From: Owenweeksia sp.
Lineage (GTDB): Bacteria; Bacteroidota; Bacteroidia; Flavobacteriales; Schleiferiaceae
Length of the DNA: 64,000 nucleotides
Direction of reading: 5' to 3'
Assembly: GCA_002695025.1 (NCBI GenBank)
Contig: NZNV01000032.1
Location: 1 to 64,000, forward strand
This document shows, in pieces, positions 7,667-16,426 of the stretch (position 1 is the first letter of the stretch; every line of letters begins with the position of its first letter). The translations under genes and the position numbers were made by a program. Under the pieces are notes generated by a model. It made no database searches. It was given only the letters and a program-made list of their open reading frames with translations, and was not told the origin of the DNA.

Positions 7667-9031
7667 TTAAATGTAATGATAGATTAGCATCACCACCAGG
7701 GCCACGCCCAGCGGGATTATGTTTCGTTTGACTATTTGCAGAGTGGTTACTTCAGCTATTTCAGCGGTGGCGATCAACACTCCGGCTACCGGTGAAACGG
7801 TACGCCCCATGGAGGCCGCCAGGTTCATCGGCAGGATGATGGAGGTGCTCTTTACACCCAGCTTGGTGGCGATATCCGGCACCAGGGGTGCAAAGGCAAA
7901 GAAGGCGGCATTGCCACTGCCCATCAGCATGGAGGCCAGGAAGATCATGATGGTCATTACCACCCCTATACCGATGGCTTCAAAGCCAAGGTGCTGGGAA
8001 ATATACACCAGTCCTTCAATGAACTCCAGGGCAATGAGCCCTTTGGCGAACATGTCGGCCGCAATGATGAGGGTTACCACGGTTTTAAAGATGTTGCCCA
8101 TCCCGTTCCAGAAGGTACTCAGCGACTGCATGGTGGCTTTGATGTTGCGCGTACGCACCAATTCAAAGATCAGCGCCACAAAGAGGCTGATGAACATAGC
8201 GGTAGTCGTGTCCAGCAAAACGGGTACATCCAAAACCTGGAAGAGGTTGGAGAAGATGATCAGCAGCACCAGCGGCAATACGGGAATGATGGCGTAGATC
8301 AGGGGTGCCTTCACTTCCTTTTTTTCTTTTTTCTCCACTTCTTCGGCTCCCCGGTCGTCCTTTTTATCAAAGTGGCGGTTCACAAAATAATAGCATACGG
8401 CCACCACTATGGACAATGGAATAACCAGGGGTATCTGGTGTTCCACAAAGTAATTGATGGAATTTTCCCCGGAAATGCTCACCGCACTGGCGGTAATGGC
8501 GGAAGCGGGACCAATCCCGAAAGCGGTACAGGCGGTGATCACAGATACTGCGGATAACCGGCTGACACCGATATTCAGAAGAATAGGGTAGACCGAAGCC
8601 ATTAACAGCAAGCCGAGACCCGCAGCAGAAGGGATGCACACAAAGAGCACCTGCCCGATGGGTATAACGGCTGCCGCGGTTATATGCGGATACTTCCGCA
8701 GCAGGCGCAGCGGTTTCATGGCGATGTGCACCAGGGCATCCGAAGCGCCTATCTTGTCAATATAAGCCACAAAACCACCGATGGCCATGATCATCAGACC
8801 TACCCCGGCATTGGTCTCGCTGAACGATTCCTTGATATAGCGGAAGAAGTCCAGGCCGGTAGCCCCGGTGGAGCGGTTCAGCGCAGGCAGTTCAAACTGA
8901 AATGCCCAGGCTAATACCAACATCACCAGGCCCGCAATAAGCAGTACCGCATGGGGGTAATATTTTTTCAATAGCAGCCTGGCTACTATCGCGATTACCA
9001 CAACGGCTATGATGGGGCCTGTAAAATCCAT
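7667..9031 (-). CDS. dcuC: DcuC-family C4-dicarboxylate transporter
   Basis: The protein has 454 residues and about 12 hydrophobic segments across its whole length. The region GLMIMAIGGFVAYIDKIG (near residue 75), then AMKPLRLLRKYPHI and IGQVLFVCIPSAAGLGLLLMA (110-145), and later MGSGNAAFFAFAPLVPDIA (about 365-385), are hallmark segments of the DcuC/DcuD family of inner-membrane C4-dicarboxylate carriers. A hydrophilic, lysine- and glutamate-rich loop around residues 222-245 separates two halves. DcuC proteins exchange or export succinate, fumarate, malate or aspartate. Being adjacent to an IadA-like enzyme resembles E. coli, where iadA neighbours membrane-protein genes. Direction of transport is not determinable here. 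Confidence 0.87.
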   Translation of the reverse strand: MDFTGPIIAVVVIAIVARLLLKKYYPHAVLLIAGLVMLVLAWAFQFELPALNRSTGATGLDFFRYIKESFSETNAGVGLMIMAIGGFVAYIDKIGASDALVHIAMKPLRLLRKYPHITAAAVIPIGQVLFVCIPSAAGLGLLLMASVYPILLNIGVSRLSAVSVITACTAFGIGPASAITASAVSISGENSINYFVEHQIPLVIPLSIVVAVCYYFVNRHFDKKDDRGAEEVEKKEKKEVKAPLIYAIIPVLPLVLLIIFSNLFQVLDVPVLLDTTTAMFISLFVALIFELVRTRNIKATMQSLSTFWNGMGNIFKTVVTLIIAADMFAKGLIALEFIEGLVYISQHLGFEAIGIGVVMTIMIFLASMLMGSGNAAFFAFAPLVPDIATKLGVKSTSIILPMNLAASMGRTVSPVAGVLIATAEIAEVTTLQIVKRNIIPLGVALVVMLIYHYI

Positions 9032-9053
9032 GGATCCTTGGTGCTTACGTTAC

Positions 9054-10001
9054 TTAAAAAGGTGAACCATCAATCCTGGTTCCGGGGGAGAACAGAAGGG
9101 CGGTATTTTCACCGTGCTGTTCAAACTCACCGGTAAGATCGGGATTACGGGTATAGGATTCATTGGGGTTGTTGGAAAGCGGCTCGATGTCAAAAGTGAG
9201 GATCACGTTGCCGTTGGCATCTTTCAGGGTCATGATGTCCCCGGCATTGTTGAGGTTCAGGTCGCCACTCGTTGAGGTTTGTACAAGGGCTCCGCCAAAA
9301 GTGCCATTAGGGTTACCACCACCAAATATCACCAGGGCTTTACCACCAGGTATGATGGTGCCGGTTGGGATCTTATGATTGGGCGTTCCGGTAGCCAGGT
9401 TTTCATCATCGTAAACCTCCCAGCCACTTACATCAAGGGGTTGGGTGGACAGGTTTACGAATTCCAGAAATTCATCTTCATTCTGGGCATAAGATCCGTT
9501 ACCGTTGGCATCACCTTCAAGACCACTGTTGGAAGGGTCGTACAATATTTCATTGAGAATGAGTTGGGGAGTTTGCACCACATCGTCATCCTCAATAAAA
9601 AGACTCACACTGGTGCCGGCATCAAAACGGCCTCCGCTGGCACTTTCAATACCAATCTGAATGGTTTCATTGCCTTCTTCCAGTTCATCCTGTACCGCAG
9701 TGATGGTTACCGTTTTGGTGATCTCACCAGCCGCAAAGGTCACAGCGGTGGTGCTGATGTTGTAGTCCACACCGTTGCCTTCCGCATTACCGGAGAGACT
9801 AAGGTTTACCGTTACTTCCTGTTCGGAACTGGCCGAAAGATTAATGGCAATATCCGTACTTCCGTTGTCTTCAGTTATAGCGGTAACGGGGGAGTTAAGC
9901 GTTATTTCAGGGCCGCCCAGCGAGTCGTCCACATCATCGGTCTCGCAGGACACCGCAGCTCCACACAGCAAGGCTGCGCCTAATATTTTGTTGAATTTCA
10001 T
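9054..10001 (-). CDS. Calx-beta/lamin-tail-domain surface lipoprotein
   Basis: The start at 10001 gives a lipoprotein signal, MKFNKILGAALLCGAAVSC, with Cys19 as likely lipidation site; an upstream in-frame start at 10124 would run into the preceding gene. The protein (315 residues) then has a Calx-beta domain (about residues 32-135, with SSEQEVTVNLSLSGNAEGNGVDY and the acidic FIEDDD end) and a lamin tail domain, LTD (about 145-315, from LILNEILYDPSNSG), with a DANGNG calcium-type loop. It probably sits on the outer membrane. Its LTD is a close paralogue of the one in the preceding gene, including the shared NNPNESYTRNPD motif. LTDs are found on many secreted bacterial nucleases and adhesins as binding domains. 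Ligand unknown. Confidence 0.78.
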   Translation of the reverse strand: MKFNKILGAALLCGAAVSCETDDVDDSLGGPEITLNSPVTAITEDNGSTDIAINLSASSEQEVTVNLSLSGNAEGNGVDYNISTTAVTFAAGEITKTVTITAVQDELEEGNETIQIGIESASGGRFDAGTSVSLFIEDDDVVQTPQLILNEILYDPSNSGLEGDANGNGSYAQNEDEFLEFVNLSTQPLDVSGWEVYDDENLATGTPNHKIPTGTIIPGGKALVIFGGGNPNGTFGGALVQTSTSGDLNLNNAGDIMTLKDANGNVILTFDIEPLSNNPNESYTRNPDLTGEFEQHGENTALLFSPGTRIDGSPF

Positions 10002-10029
10002 ACAATATATTTTTTGGGTAAAAACCGGC

Positions 10030-11127
10030 TTACAGCTTACTAAAGCGTGCCATGAAATCTTCCTGGCCGGAATCAGCTTTGAGGATGTAAATACCCTTTT
10101 GCAAGTTAGCCACAGAAATTCCATTCTGAAGGTCTTCGGTCTGCATCAACAGCTGTCCGGAAAGATTAAAGATCTTCACATGGCTCAGGTTGGCAGGCCC
10201 ATTTATAAAAAGTTTGTCGTTAGCCGGATTGGGATACACCGCAAGAGAGGTAGTTACCGGCTCATTTAAACCGATGTTCTGGTTGGTAATGGTTACCTCG
10301 GCTGAATCTGAAATACCGGTACCATCATTAGCGGTGGCAGTTACCCAGACCGTTCCATTACCGGTGGCCGTCAATAAGCCGCTGGCTGAAACGGTGGCTA
10401 CCACATTTCCGGCCGGCACCGACCAGCTTACGGTAGTGTCATCGGCAAAGGTGGGCATTACGATAGCTTCCATTTGCAGGGTGCCTCCGGGGGTGGAGAT
10501 GGTACTTGCACCTCCCTGACCCTGCACGGAAATATCCATTACCACAAACACGGTATCAAAGGGAGTTCCGTCAATTTTGGTTCCGGGGGAGAAAAGGATA
10601 GGTGTATTGTCCGCATGCTGCTCAAACAAACCGGTAATATCCGGATTACGGGTGTACGATTCATTGGGGTTATTGGAAAGGGCGTCTGAATCAAAGGTTA
10701 GGACGGTTTGTCCGTTGGGGTCCTTGATCAGGATCACTTCTCCGGAATTGTTGAGGTTCATACCTACTGCACTATCGGTTTTCAGCACTACAGCATTGCC
10801 AAAGGAGCCGGTAAGGGTGCCGCCACCAAAAACTACCAGGGCACCGCCCGGGGGAACCCAGGTGCCGGCAGGTATTACGTAGCGTAACTGTCCACCGTTG
10901 GCTACGGAGTCATCCCAGATCTCGTAACCACTGGCGTCAAAATTAGTGGTACTGGTGTTGTAGAATTCAATAAAGGAGTCTTCCTCCTGATCGTAAACGC
11001 CATCACCGTTGGCGTCACCTTCCAGCATGTCGTTGGAAGGATCGTAAAGTACCTCGTTAATAATCAGCTGGCCTGACATGGACAGGCAGGCGAATAAAAT
11101 ACAGCAAAGGGTGTAGTATTTTCTCAT
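10030..11127 (-). CDS. T9SS-secreted lamin-tail-domain protein with Ig-like domain
   Basis: First gene of the operon. The 365-residue product has a signal peptide (MRKYYTLCCILFACLSMSGQ), then an LTD (about residues 20-190, starting LIINEVLYDPSND, with the DANGDG loop), then a BIG2-like Ig domain (about 193-285, SWSVPAGNVVATVSASGLLT), and a C-terminal type IX sorting domain (about 295-365, with VYPNPANDKLFI and GIYILKADSG). It should be exported by Sec, cross the outer membrane by T9SS, and be attached to the cell surface. It is encoded 28 bases before its lipoprotein paralogue. Its promoter should lie in the 125-base divergent gap with the regulator, where two regulator-type repeats occur. 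Confidence 0.82.
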   Translation of the reverse strand: MRKYYTLCCILFACLSMSGQLIINEVLYDPSNDMLEGDANGDGVYDQEEDSFIEFYNTSTTNFDASGYEIWDDSVANGGQLRYVIPAGTWVPPGGALVVFGGGTLTGSFGNAVVLKTDSAVGMNLNNSGEVILIKDPNGQTVLTFDSDALSNNPNESYTRNPDITGLFEQHADNTPILFSPGTKIDGTPFDTVFVVMDISVQGQGGASTISTPGGTLQMEAIVMPTFADDTTVSWSVPAGNVVATVSASGLLTATGNGTVWVTATANDGTGISDSAEVTITNQNIGLNEPVTTSLAVYPNPANDKLFINGPANLSHVKIFNLSGQLLMQTEDLQNGISVANLQKGIYILKADSGQEDFMARFSKL

Positions 11128-11221
11128 AGTCGTTAAGTTTAAAAGAATAAAGGAGTGTTATGTGCTGAGAATAAATTCTCAAAGTCTCTACGAAGGAATT
11201 TTATTTGTGACTACCTTTAGC

Positions 11222-11253
11222 ATACCAATTATCTATTTTTAAGAATACCAATT
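11222..11253 (-). promoter_or_regulatory. Candidate MocR operator: two AATTGGTATG-type direct repeats, 23-bp pitch
   Basis: ATACCAATT occurs at 11222-11230 and 11245-11253, exactly 23 bases apart; read on the minus strand this is AATTGGTAT, the same orientation as the seven-gene operon it precedes. The second copy touches the TTG start codon of the regulator gene, allowing autoregulation. The same word with the same spacing recurs at 12757-12787. Paired direct repeats about two helical turns apart are the usual operator form of MocR/GabR regulators. Binding is inferred. Confidence 0.65.
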
Positions 11254-12755
11254 TGGAAACCGTATTAGAACGAATAGCCAAAAACTTTGAAGCGAAAACG
11301 CTCCGGCACAAATCCAGGAACAAGTCCTTACGCCTGTACCAGCGTCTGTACAACCTACTGAAAGACTCCATCATTAACAATGACATTCCGGGGGATACGG
11401 TGCTGCCGGCTACCCGTATTCTGGCCGATGCCCTGGAGCTTTCACGAAGCACGGTAAACCGGGCGTATGAGCTGCTTAGGCTGGAAGGGTACATTGATTC
11501 CTATAAAGGTTCCGGTCATGTAGTGCGCCAGATCCACCAGGATATTCTACCCCCCAAAAAAGAGGGCCGGGAAGAAGGCCGGTACCCGGAATTATCGGAA
11601 ACAGGGCAATCGTTCCTGAAGAACGTATCGCTGATCAACAGTACGGATGATAAGAGTATTGCCTTCCGGCCCGGGCTTCCACCGCTGGATATTTTCCCGG
11701 TGAAGGACTGGAAGAACCTATCCAATCTCTATTGGCGGTACATCAAATCCTCTGCGCTTTCCTATTCGCCTTCTTCGGGCATCGATCAGTTGAAGCGCAA
11801 CATTGCGAATTACATCAACCTGAGCCGCAACATCAAATGCGACCCACGGCAGATATTCATCGTTTCCGGTTCATTACAGTCCTTGTACCTGGTGGGTAAT
11901 ACGGTACTCAATCCCGGGGATTCCGTTATCATGGAAAATCCCACTTTCCCTAACGTGCACTCCATTTTCCGAAGCCTGCGCGCCAACATACAAGCGGTAG
12001 GCATTGATGAACAGGGACTGAGCCTGGAGCAGCTCCGCACGTTGAAACCAGATAGGACCAAGTTGCTGCATTGTACACCTTCCTGCCATTACCCCAGCGG
12101 GGTGCGGATGAGTGTGGAGCGCAGGAAGGCGTTGCTGGAATGGGCTTCTGAGAACGAAACTTTCATCATTGAGAACGATTACGAGCACGAGGTGCATAAC
12201 TACCGTGATCAGTCACCTTCGCTATTCAGCCTGGATAAAGAAGAGCGTGTCATTTACCTGAGCACTTTTAACCGGCTGTTACATCCTTCCATCCGGTTGG
12301 GGTATATGGTAGTGCCGCTGTACCTGCTGGATGCGGTGGAAGCCCTGCTCAAGCATTCACACCGTTTTGTTCCTCCATCGGTACAGGTGGTGATGAACCA
12401 GTTCATTGAAAAGCATCACCTGCATAATCATGTAAAAAAGGTTATTGAGGTGGCCGAGGAGCGGGAGCAGCTTTTTGTCAAGACCTTTGAGGAAGCTTTT
12501 CAGGGTAAGGTCAGGCTTCACCACAATACGATCAGGAGCCTGCATATACTGGCGGAGATCCCTCCCGGCCGGGACGACCGTGACGTAGTGAATGCCTTTG
12601 CCCGGCACAATATCATCGTACACTCCTACAGCAAGTGTTTTACTTCAGAGCCCAAGAAGCAGGGCTTTATTATGGGGTATTCCTCGGTACGGGCGCCTAT
12701 CATCCGCAAAAAAGTACAGCAGATGGCCCGATTATACCATTCTTCTTTTTCCTGA
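11253..12755 (+). CDS. MocR/PdxR-family regulator (GntR HTH fused to aminotransferase fold), PLP lysine replaced
   Basis: The 500-residue protein starts at a TTG; no ATG lies early enough to keep the HTH. Residues about 25-92 form a GntR winged helix (LPATRILADALELSRSTVNRAYELLRLEGYI). Residues about 135-500 are a fold-type I aminotransferase domain (TPSCHYPSG near 275, LSTFNRLLHPSIRLGYMV near 337-353). In GabR-type proteins the PLP Schiff-base lysine sits in the SFSK motif; here the position is R341 (STFNR). The EDDY motif that contacts PLP reads ENDY (N308). The domain may therefore bind no PLP or sense another ligand. It is divergent from the seven-gene operon and upstream of the hydrolase-DASS pair, with matching repeats before both. 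Regulation of both is inferred. Confidence 0.88.
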   Translation: METVLERIAKNFEAKTLRHKSRNKSLRLYQRLYNLLKDSIINNDIPGDTVLPATRILADALELSRSTVNRAYELLRLEGYIDSYKGSGHVVRQIHQDILPPKKEGREEGRYPELSETGQSFLKNVSLINSTDDKSIAFRPGLPPLDIFPVKDWKNLSNLYWRYIKSSALSYSPSSGIDQLKRNIANYINLSRNIKCDPRQIFIVSGSLQSLYLVGNTVLNPGDSVIMENPTFPNVHSIFRSLRANIQAVGIDEQGLSLEQLRTLKPDRTKLLHCTPSCHYPSGVRMSVERRKALLEWASENETFIIENDYEHEVHNYRDQSPSLFSLDKEERVIYLSTFNRLLHPSIRLGYMVVPLYLLDAVEALLKHSHRFVPPSVQVVMNQFIEKHHLHNHVKKVIEVAEEREQLFVKTFEEAFQGKVRLHHNTIRSLHILAEIPPGRDDRDVVNAFARHNIIVHSYSKCFTSEPKKQGFIMGYSSVRAPIIRKKVQQMARLYHSSFS

Positions 12756-12756
12756 T

Positions 12757-12787
12757 ATTGGTATGTTGAAATTAATAAGATTGGTAT
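12757..12787 (+). promoter_or_regulatory. Candidate MocR operator upstream of hydrolase-DASS pair
   Basis: ATTGGTATG begins at 12757 and again at 12780, a 23-base pitch identical to that of the pair at 11222-11253 but on the opposite strand, so again in the direction of the genes controlled. The pair begins one base after the regulator's stop codon and lies 53-83 bases before the hydrolase ATG. A near-match to the -7 box (GAAATTTG, 12828-12835) lies downstream, so the repeats would sit upstream of a promoter, as for an activator. Confidence 0.65.
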
Positions 12788-12839
12788 GTTTTTATAGTGC
12801 GGTTATCCTGATACTTTTACACATTCCGAAATTTGCAGA

Positions 12840-13763
12840 ATGATCCGATTGTACTCCATATTAGCTGCAGTGGTCTTGCTGTGGGCCTGTGACAACCCTA
12901 AAAAAATCGGGCAGGAACCCGATGAGCCGGATACTACGGAACTCAGCCTTACGGGTACGGGGGACTTTAACTTCAATTCCTATTCACCTCTGAGCGACAT
13001 GCCGGTGCGTATCTTTTACCATATACCGGAAAAAGCTATGAGTCATTCAGCTGCCCTGATGGTATTCCACGGGGCCGGGAGGGATGCGAAAGAAAGCCGT
13101 GATGCTTTGATCGCCAAATCCAATCAGTTCCAGGTGGTAATCATCGTGCCGGAATTTTCCAATGAATACTATCGCGGCAGTGATGCCTACAACCTGGGAA
13201 ATATATTTACGGATGGTGATCGCCCCTCTGCAGAAACCCTGAACCCGGAAGAGGAATGGACCTTTTCCATCATTGATCCGCTTTTTGATTTTTTCCGCGA
13301 AAAAACCGGGCTTGTAAGCGATGAGTATGATGTGTTTGGTCATTCTGCCGGTGCCCAGTTTGCGCATCGCTTCCTGTTCTTTAAGCCCGATGCCCGGCAT
13401 AAGCGCGTGGTTTCAGCCTCAGCCGGCTGGTATACCATGCCAGACCCGAGTGTTAACTTTCCTTACGGCTTAAAGAAAAGTCCTTTGGAAAGTAGCAGCC
13501 TCCAAACCGTTTTTGCCGCTCCGCTTACGGTTATCGTAGGCTTAAAGGATAACGACCCGAATGCATCCAGCCTGCGGCACAACAGCCAGGCCGATGCCCA
13601 GGGTGATGACCGCCTGGAACGTGCCCAGTATTTTTACTATCAAAGCCTGCAACTGGCGCAAACGGCTAATCTTGATTTTGGCTGGAAGTACCAGTCGCTA
13701 CCCAATGTGGATCACGATTTCAACGCCACTTCCACCGCTGCGGCTAACATTTTATACAAATAA
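12840..13763 (+). CDS. Lipoprotein alpha/beta hydrolase
   Basis: The 307-residue product has a lipoprotein signal, MIRLYSILAAVVLLWAC, with Cys17 as the likely lipid attachment site, then an acidic linker. The alpha/beta-hydrolase core shows an oxyanion region MVFHGAGRDA (about 78-87), the nucleophile elbow GHSAG (near 168-172), a candidate acid in GLKDND (near 237) and a candidate histidine in VDHDF (near 288). It is likely an esterase or peptidase tethered in the envelope. It shares an operon with the DASS carrier 6 bases downstream and follows candidate MocR sites, so it may release the carrier's substrate from an ester or amide. Substrate not known. Confidence 0.8.
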   Translation: MIRLYSILAAVVLLWACDNPKKIGQEPDEPDTTELSLTGTGDFNFNSYSPLSDMPVRIFYHIPEKAMSHSAALMVFHGAGRDAKESRDALIAKSNQFQVVIIVPEFSNEYYRGSDAYNLGNIFTDGDRPSAETLNPEEEWTFSIIDPLFDFFREKTGLVSDEYDVFGHSAGAQFAHRFLFFKPDARHKRVVSASAGWYTMPDPSVNFPYGLKKSPLESSSLQTVFAAPLTVIVGLKDNDPNASSLRHNSQADAQGDDRLERAQYFYYQSLQLAQTANLDFGWKYQSLPNVDHDFNATSTAAANILYK

Positions 13764-13769
13764 CTGATC

Positions 13770-15221
13770 TTGAGATTTACGCTGAATAAAAAGACGATAG
13801 GCCTTTTTCTGGGTCCGCTTGTTTTCCTGCTCATTATGTTTGGTTTTCAACCGGAAAATATGAGTGAAGCGGCTCACGCGGTATTGGCGAGCACGGCCTG
13901 GATCGCCATCTGGTGGATCACGGAGGCCCTGCCCATGGCCGTTACCGCTTTATTGCCCATTGTGCTGTTTCCTCTCACGGGAGGCAGCGATATCAAAGCC
14001 GCTGTAAGTGGTTACAGCCATCCCTTCATATTCCTTTTTATTGGTGGGTTTATCCTGGCCATAGCCCTGGAAAAATGGTGGCTGCACAAACGCATTGCCC
14101 TGGTGATCATCAACTGGGTAGGTACCAGTAAGCGAATGATCATCCTGGGTTTTATGCTGGCTACGGCATTCCTGTCCATGTGGATCTCCAATACCGCCAC
14201 AGCGGTGATGATGTTACCCATTGGGATGGCCATCATTGAAAAGCTGCGCTCCGATACCGAAGGAAAGGAGGAGAACCGTTTTGGTACGGTGCTGATGCTG
14301 GGCATTGCCTACAGCGCTTCCATTGGCGGTATAGCCACCCTCATCGGAACCCCGCCCAATCTGATCCTGGTGGGGATCATCCAGGAAACCTACAATGTAG
14401 ACCTTTCCTTTTTCGACTGGTTCAAACTGGCCTTGCCCTTTGCCATGGTGATGCTTTTTATCTGCTGGTTTTACCTTACCCGTTTCTCTTTTGACATTGG
14501 TACGCCTTCCATTCCCGGGGGGCGTGAGGAAATACGAAAACAACTGAAAGGGTTGGGTAAAATGTCCTTTGAAGAGAAATCGGTAGCCGTGGTATTTACC
14601 CTTACCGCACTGGCGTGGATCAGTCGTTCCTACTTGCTGGAGCCGATATTACCGGCTATTGACGATACGATTATTGCCATTGCCTCGGCCGTATTGCTCT
14701 TTCTCTTACCGGCTTCTCAAAAAGGTGAAAATCTTTTGCAGTGGGACGATGCGAAGAAAATCCCGTGGGGTATTCTCCTGCTTTTTGGCGGAGGTATTTC
14801 ACTGGCGGTGGCATTCGATAAAAGCGGACTGGCGGAATGGATCGGTAATCAATTTACCCTCTTTGAAGGTATGTACCTGCTGATCATCATTCTGTGCCTG
14901 GTAGCGGCCGTGAACTTCCTTACCGAGATCACCTCCAATACCGCCACTACGGCTGTGATATTGCCTTTGCTGGCGCCACTGGCGGTAGCGGTGGATACGC
15001 ATCCTTTCCTGCTGATGTCGGCAGCGGCTATTGCTGCTTCCTGTGCCTTTATGCTGCCGGTAGCTACACCACCTAATGCCCTGGTATTCGGCTCGGGGCA
15101 AATAAAAATGGAGGAGATGATGCGGGCGGGCTTCTTGCTGAACCTGATCTCTATACTGTTGATCTCGCTGCTGATCTACTTTGTGATGCCGCTGGTTTGG
15201 GATTTGCCGGTGTTGTATTGA
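13770..15221 (+). CDS. DASS (SLC13) sodium:dicarboxylate symporter
   Basis: This 483-residue membrane protein, starting at TTG six bases after the hydrolase stop, has the two signature SNT motifs of the divalent anion:sodium symporter family: SNTATAVMMLPIGMAII (near residues 149-165) and ITSNTATTAVILPLLAP (near 388-405). Other family segments include WWITEALPMAVTALLP near 50, IGTPPNLIL near 190 and LPVATPPNALVF near 430. Family members import succinate, malate, fumarate, citrate or sulfate with sodium. Together with DcuC this locus encodes two dicarboxylate carriers of unrelated folds, possibly uptake and export. No terminator is obvious after it. Confidence 0.9.
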   Translation: MRFTLNKKTIGLFLGPLVFLLIMFGFQPENMSEAAHAVLASTAWIAIWWITEALPMAVTALLPIVLFPLTGGSDIKAAVSGYSHPFIFLFIGGFILAIALEKWWLHKRIALVIINWVGTSKRMIILGFMLATAFLSMWISNTATAVMMLPIGMAIIEKLRSDTEGKEENRFGTVLMLGIAYSASIGGIATLIGTPPNLILVGIIQETYNVDLSFFDWFKLALPFAMVMLFICWFYLTRFSFDIGTPSIPGGREEIRKQLKGLGKMSFEEKSVAVVFTLTALAWISRSYLLEPILPAIDDTIIAIASAVLLFLLPASQKGENLLQWDDAKKIPWGILLLFGGGISLAVAFDKSGLAEWIGNQFTLFEGMYLLIIILCLVAAVNFLTEITSNTATTAVILPLLAPLAVAVDTHPFLLMSAAAIAASCAFMLPVATPPNALVFGSGQIKMEEMMRAGFLLNLISILLISLLIYFVMPLVWDLPVLY

Positions 15222-15299
15222 GAGTTTTCCCGAATTTACCGAAGGAAGCGTATCTCTTGGGTATTTAGCAAAACGGAACTACCTCAGATAAGACCAAAT

Positions 15300-16088
15300 T
15301 TAATCTGTAATCAAAGTTTCGCACTCGCTGATTTTTACAAATTTTCCGTCTTGAAATTGCATGGTTCCCTCCGTGTGATAACGGTATTCACCGTGCATCG
15401 CCTCGTCACCGTACAATAAATCTTCGGGAAAGGGGGAATCGTACCAGTAGGTAAAGGTTTTAGTGTTGGCATTATAATAAAAGTCGCTCATTTTCCGCCC
15501 GTTGAAATGGTAAATATCATCAAAGCTGGGTTCACCGTTCTCAAAATCCAGAACTGAAACGGCTTCGGTAATACAAGTCATGCAGCCGTAAAGCTGGCTG
15601 GCAATTAAGTATTTCGGTACACTGCTATCCGGTATGCCCATAACCTGGAAGTAGGGTTCTCCCATTTCGCTATATCCCTGAATAGTGTCGTTTATATGGT
15701 AATACATAAGTGAATAATAGGGACGATACGTACCCCCGGTTTTTTCATCTACTATCAGGAAGAACACCTTATTATCGGCAGAAGCGTTGATGATAATTCC
15801 CTCGTCATTGATGAGATCATGGAGCATATATTTTTTCATCTCCGGATTTGCCAATACCATAGTTAAGTATTTGCGGAGAGCTATAAAGATGTCTTCCTTT
15901 TTCTCGTACTCACCACCGTTTTTTAAAGGCAAAGTCACGCTGGCGTATTGGCGAGAATAATAGTTAAGGGAATCCACAGTCTGAAAAAAAAACTCTGTGG
16001 TTGAAAAGCTGGTCTGCTGAGCCGATATTTTTGGGCTTGGAGCCATTAGTAAAGCAACCAGGAGGGGTAAGTAAAGTGGTAATTTCAT
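15300..16088 (-). CDS. Secreted protein of unknown function
   Basis: The 262-residue protein has a signal peptide (MKLPLYLPLLVALLMAPSPKISAQ). The mature part has no membrane segments and mixed alpha/beta composition. Cysteines occur in YGCMTCIT (near 165-170) and in ECETLI at the end, so a disulfide is possible in the periplasm. It converges on the DASS gene from the other side (78-base gap) and is divergent from the outer-membrane barrel gene. I do not recognise the family. It may respond to the same locus, but nothing in the sequence ties it there. The 16089-16441 gap to the next gene holds no gene I can support. Confidence 0.7.
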   Translation of the reverse strand: MKLPLYLPLLVALLMAPSPKISAQQTSFSTTEFFFQTVDSLNYYSRQYASVTLPLKNGGEYEKKEDIFIALRKYLTMVLANPEMKKYMLHDLINDEGIIINASADNKVFFLIVDEKTGGTYRPYYSLMYYHINDTIQGYSEMGEPYFQVMGIPDSSVPKYLIASQLYGCMTCITEAVSVLDFENGEPSFDDIYHFNGRKMSDFYYNANTKTFTYWYDSPFPEDLLYGDEAMHGEYRYHTEGTMQFQDGKFVKISECETLITD

Positions 16089-16426
16089 CAGTTTTTCTTT
16101 TGTTTGAGGAGGTGCAATTTCACCGGCCCGGTTTCCATTTCATCCTGGATGATGAGGTGGATGTGCATAAAAGAATCGAGGTGGGTAGATTCCATTTGCC
16201 TGGTGATTTGTGTGGTATATTGTTCATTAAGTATGCGATATAAACAGGCTGCCCAGGAAGCCGGGAGGGAATGTCTTCCGGTCGGATTCTCTGATTAGCG
16301 CCAGCTCGTTATATTACTCATTGAAGTTAACTAATGTATAGATTTTTTGACATCGTGTGCGGTTTTATGCCTGTGGGTAATGAAACTTAAGGAGTGAACT
16401 GAGCGGGAGAAGCTTTTGTTGTAATG

